Positions 60,988-64,000 of a stretch of 64,000 nucleotides of DNA are shown one piece after another; within the stretch, counting starts at the first letter, position 1; each line of letters starts with the position of its first letter. The notes under the pieces were generated by a model, which searched no databases, was not told where the DNA came from, and was given only the letters and a program-made list of their open reading frames with translations. Made by a program: the position numbers and the translations under genes. The DNA lies in assembly GCA_949130485.1 (NCBI GenBank), contig OX422188.1, forward strand, positions 9,143,443-9,207,442, written 5' to 3'. This DNA comes from Agelas oroides (Eukaryota > Porifera > Demospongiae > Agelasida > Agelasidae).

Positions 60988-63154
60988 TTACAGTGCATAA
61001 AACTCTTCTTTTCTCCTCCTGAACTCAGCAAACCTAATACCAGCATATCTGCACAGTACAGAGAAAAGCAAGATAAACTTTCAGTGGCTTCTCAGTTGGC
61101 TTCTGCATAAATGAAGAGAAGGTTATCTGTTACCAACTTGAGCTCAGAAAATAACTTGTCAACGTTTCGAGATGATGACTGGAGCATTCAGTCGAAACAT
61201 TGGCAAGTTATTTTCCGAGCTCAAGCTGGTAACAGATAACCTTCTCTTTAAAAAGCAAGATATCAGAACCCTCTCCTCTCATGTCTACCGAGGCAGGCTG
61301 AACTTACTCCATGTAATTGAAGTTGTCAATAGTGGAATGTTCTGCTTGCAACAAAGCCCAGAGACACCACATCATGTGTGCAGACTGCAAAGATAGCAAG
61401 TTTAACTAACAACTGGTCACCATAGCAACAGGTTACCATAGTAACAGGTTGCCTAGCAACAGGTTATCATAGCAACAGATTGCCATAGCCCACATTTCTG
61501 CAGAACCCATCATATTATAGCCTCATTCCCAAGACCTCCCCACTCCAGTGTTTGATCATGCTGCAAGGCAAGGCTACTTGTGTGTTGGTGTCAGAGAACA
61601 AGGCTCAACCTACCAGTGCAAACTTGTTGGCCTCTCTGTAGAGTGTGTGTACTGCTTCTTCAGTGACAGAGTTGGGATCACTCCCTGTGAGAGGAAGAGA
61701 GGGAAGATGGTGTACAGTGCACGAGAAGCTCAATCTGTACAGTATGTGTGTGGGGGGAGAGAGGAGAGGGAGGGGGGAGAGGGAGGGGGAGAGGGAGGGG
61801 GGAGAGGGAGGGAGGACTCTGCCTCACTACCAAACTCACACAATTTAGCCACCCATCTCACTAAATAACGACACAATTTAAACACCCACCATCCACCACA
61901 CTCACCGCTTAGGCGGGCACTCTCCCTGAGGTAGACCCTAATCCATCGTTTCTGCGTCTCTTCAGTGGGGTACCACTTGTAGTCCGTGTTGTCAAGACCT
62001 AGCAACACCGTGGCAACAACATGGTAACAGCAGTCTCTAAATTACGCACAACTGAACCAACACTACTATTGGGACAGGCCCCACAATAACGTTCTGCGTC
62101 TCTTCAGTGGGGTACCACTTGTAGTCCGTGTTGTCAAGACCTAGCAACACCGTGGCAACAACATGGTAACAGGAGTCTCTAAATTATGCACAACTGAACC
62201 AACACTACTATTGGGACAGGCCCCACAATAACGTTCTGCGTCTCTTCAGTGGGGTACCACTTGTAGTCCGTGTTGTCAAGACCTAGCAACACCGTGGCAA
62301 CAACATGGTAACAGCAGTCTCTAAATTATGCACAACTGAACCAACACTACTATTGGGACAGGCCCCACAATAACGTTAAGCTATCATAAGTTAATTGTAG
62401 CAAGATAATTTCACCAAGAAAAAAAGTTTGCCAAACCTGGTTGTACAGCATTGTACTAAAGTTTGTCAGATTTGTCTTTGCCAACTGAGCGTTGCTGAAA
62501 CCTCGCTCACTATCTTATGGTGCTTGCAAGTAACACATTCCCAGAAGGATTTTGCTGATTCTTGGACATGTTTTACGGAGGGGACTTAGGTCTTTTCTCA
62601 TGTCCACAGCTTACTCGCAGCTGGAGATAACTGCTGTGCTCAGAAGACAAATTCATGCAAGCTGGTAAATTTTAGTCACTTGAAAATGACGGGCAAAATT
62701 GCACCCTGGTGAAAATGTTCTGGCATATAGTATGCTAACTCAAATGTGACCTTCAATAAAAACAAACAGTAATATGTGGTGCCAGTGTTGTTTTAGTTTA
62801 TTGTTCAGACTAGTAGTTTTGGTTTAAATTAGGCTACAGGTTCAAACTGTTAGTTTAGTTTTAGTTTTAATTACTAAATCTAAAAATAGTATCGATACTA
62901 GTTAACTGGGTAATTTCAAATTAGTTCAGTGGTAGTTTTAACGAACCAAGACAGCATTGATTTTAGTTTCAGTTTTAATGACTAAAAGGTTTTATGCCTT
63001 ACTAAAAGGCATTTTAGTTTTGGTTGTAGTTAACTAAAACAACACTGTACGGTACAAAGACCGTCTCTACCTGCAAACTCGCAGAAGTGGTCTCCGAGGT
63101 CAAACGCACAGTAGTTGGGTCCACTGTATTCAAAGTCAATCAGCACAACAGAAC
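60988..63154 (-). CDS. ETNK: Ethanolamine kinase (partial, 5' end beyond window)
   Basis: Five C-terminal exons on the minus strand: 63154-63071, 61998-61906, 61684-61614, 61384-61308 and 61048-60988, all phase-consistent and ending in TAA (60990-60988). The translated order is VVLIDFEYSGPNYCAFDLGDHFCEFA, YKWYPTEETQKRWIRVYL, VHTLYREANKFAL, SAHMMWCLWALLQAEHSTI and RFAEFRRRKEEFYAL, following the last 120 residues of ETNK1/2. The first piece carries the Brenner-type IDFEY and the DLGDHF metal and substrate loop of choline/ethanolamine kinases. The enzyme phosphorylates ethanolamine in the cytosol, the first step of the CDP-ethanolamine route to phosphatidylethanolamine. YKWYP and the general wording favour ETNK over choline kinase. 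The exon at 61906-61998 has its 5' half triplicated in the adjacent intron. Upstream exons were not found before base 64000. Confidence 0.9.
61110..61252. repeat. Hairpin in last ethanolamine kinase intron
   Basis: Arms of about 55 bp (AGAGAAGGTTATCTGTTACC to its complement near 61231-61250) surround a loop of about 30 bp. It matches neither named element family. Confidence 0.88.
61416..61490. promoter_or_regulatory. Cluster of five X-box-like motifs
   Basis: GTCACCATAGCAAC (61416-61429), GTTACCATAGTAAC (61432-61445), GTTGCCTAGCAAC (61448-61460), GTTATCATAGCAAC (61463-61476) and a partial ATTGCCATAGCC (61479-61490), spaced about 16 bp apart. They match the RFX X-box consensus. The cluster is in an intron of the ethanolamine kinase gene. 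Confidence 0.55.
61951..62376. repeat. 142-bp tandem triplication including the 5' part of a coding exon
   Basis: Three units with period 142 bp (starts 61951, 62093, 62235). Unit 1 includes the acceptor and first 48 nt of the kinase exon 61998-61906. Units 2 and 3 repeat that acceptor and exon fragment in the intron, then run into GTTATTGTGGGG instead of the rest of the exon. Confidence 0.96.
62377..63070 (-). other. Intron of ethanolamine kinase, unique part
   Basis: About 700 bp of AT-rich sequence. Between about 62790 and 63045 the words TTTAGTTTTAGTTTT and AACTAAAAC recur as a degenerate A/T-rich tandem. No exon is seen. Confidence 0.6.
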
Positions 63155-64000
63155 CTGTAACCAACGGCAACCAAAAATATCAACGGTCAAGCCACATAGC
63201 TACTAGCTAGACCTGTACCAAGCCTCGTACCCAGGTGTGGTCAGGCATCCTGGGTATGAGGCTAGAGCTGTTCCTAGCCTCGTACCCAGGTGTGGTCAGG
63301 AGGTGACACAATATCAACACAGTATCACGACACTGAACTTTGAACTCTGAGATCACAATCAAACACTTAACAATGTCGATTCCAGCAGCACTTATACTGA
63401 AAGCCATGCCAACAATTCTGACAACAGATAACTCAGAAATACACTATTTCTAAAATTGGGCATAGCATATTTATAAAATTATGTTTATGAGGTTTCTACA
63501 AGTCCGTGCAATGTTATTACTATGATGTAATACTTATGTCACAGGGTAAAACCCAATGGGTTTGTAAAAAGGAGGAAGGGCACGCTTGAACTATACTAGT
63601 CGTTACTAAATAATTTCCACAATACTTCTTCTGGGAGCTAGGGGTTATAAGTACAATAGCCTCGTTCCCAGGCCACGCACAAGAGCCTGGGAACGAGGCT
63701 ATAAGCACAATAGGGCACGCTTGAATTTTTCTAATTAAAGTTGCTACTAAATGATGTTCATACTCAACACACACACGAGCTTGTGATCATAAAGCTCCAC
63801 AAAGTAACATTTAGTGACAAACTAGTTACCTGCAGATGTCCACCCCAAACGAAAACCCTGCAATAATTGGGAGGGCCTGGACTGACACTAGGAATGAAAC
63901 TTAGACCCCACCCTCTCATAAGGAAAAACGGTCTGGTGAACCAAGTCAAATTCCTTGGGCTAGTGCTAGCCTCGATTTTTCAAATGGGCCTGGGAACGAG
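63155..64000. other. Right edge, upstream intron of ethanolamine kinase
   Basis: It contains a direct repeat of TAGCCTCGTACCCAGGTGTGGTCAGG (about 63221-63300, partly palindromic), the 45-bp element at 63657-63701 and an incoming TAGTCTCG-type copy (about 63900 to the edge). No HNDL-type kinase exon is found. Confidence 0.6.
63657..63701. mobile_element. 45-bp TAGCCTCG element
   Basis: Flanked by TAAGTACAA (63648-63656) and TAAGCACAA (63702-63710), 8 of 9 identical. Confidence 0.92.

Overview
This is a nuclear genome segment from an intron-rich metazoan. Most protein-coding genes are split into short exons by GT-AG introns, every family recognised is animal-type (CTR9, MED25, RECQ1, FNBP4, KIF18A, ethanolamine kinase), and introns and intergenic spacers are full of short palindromic repeats. 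The compact spacing, strong family conservation and swarm of miniature elements suggest an early-branching invertebrate such as a demosponge; this is an inference, and no organelle, rRNA or bacterial sequence is seen.

Layout, left to right: CTR9 (minus, 22-2555, 3' end off the window); an eIF4A-like RNA helicase (minus, 3039-5996); MED25 (plus, 6230-20441, 18 exons, very large polyglutamine tract); RECQ1-type helicase (minus, 21341-24029); FNBP4-like WW protein (plus, 24132-37134, 22 exons); an intronless fusion of a ubiquitin-like domain with an ADP-ribosyltransferase-like domain (minus, 38144-39097); an unrecognised Tyr/Pro-rich protein (minus, 39695-44033, 7 exons) whose promoter carries an RFX-type X-box; KIF18A-like kinesin-8 (plus, 44436-59458, 16 exons), with an intronless Golgi sulfotransferase nested antisense in its intron 11 (52647-53957); and an ethanolamine kinase (minus, 60988-63154, 5' end off the window). 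Exon models were built by hand from splice signals, phase continuity and family similarity; all complete models keep frame to the stop.

Three head-to-head pairs share short promoter regions: eIF4A-like/MED25 (233 bp between start codons), RECQ1/FNBP4 (102 bp) and the Tyr/Pro-rich protein/KIF18A (402 bp). Functionally the neighbours fall mainly in nuclear gene expression (CTR9, MED25, FNBP4, eIF4A-like), genome maintenance (RECQ1) and microtubules (KIF18A), but there is no operon-like dependency.

The repeat landscape is the most distinctive property. A family of foldback elements with TAGCCTCG or TAGTCTCG ends makes 9-bp target-site duplications (at least 13 copies with recognisable duplications). 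One 35-bp member has been amplified with its duplication into a 12-unit array beside a MED25 exon. A second family (CAAGAG ends, about 250 bp) has five full copies. No transposase gene is visible in the window.
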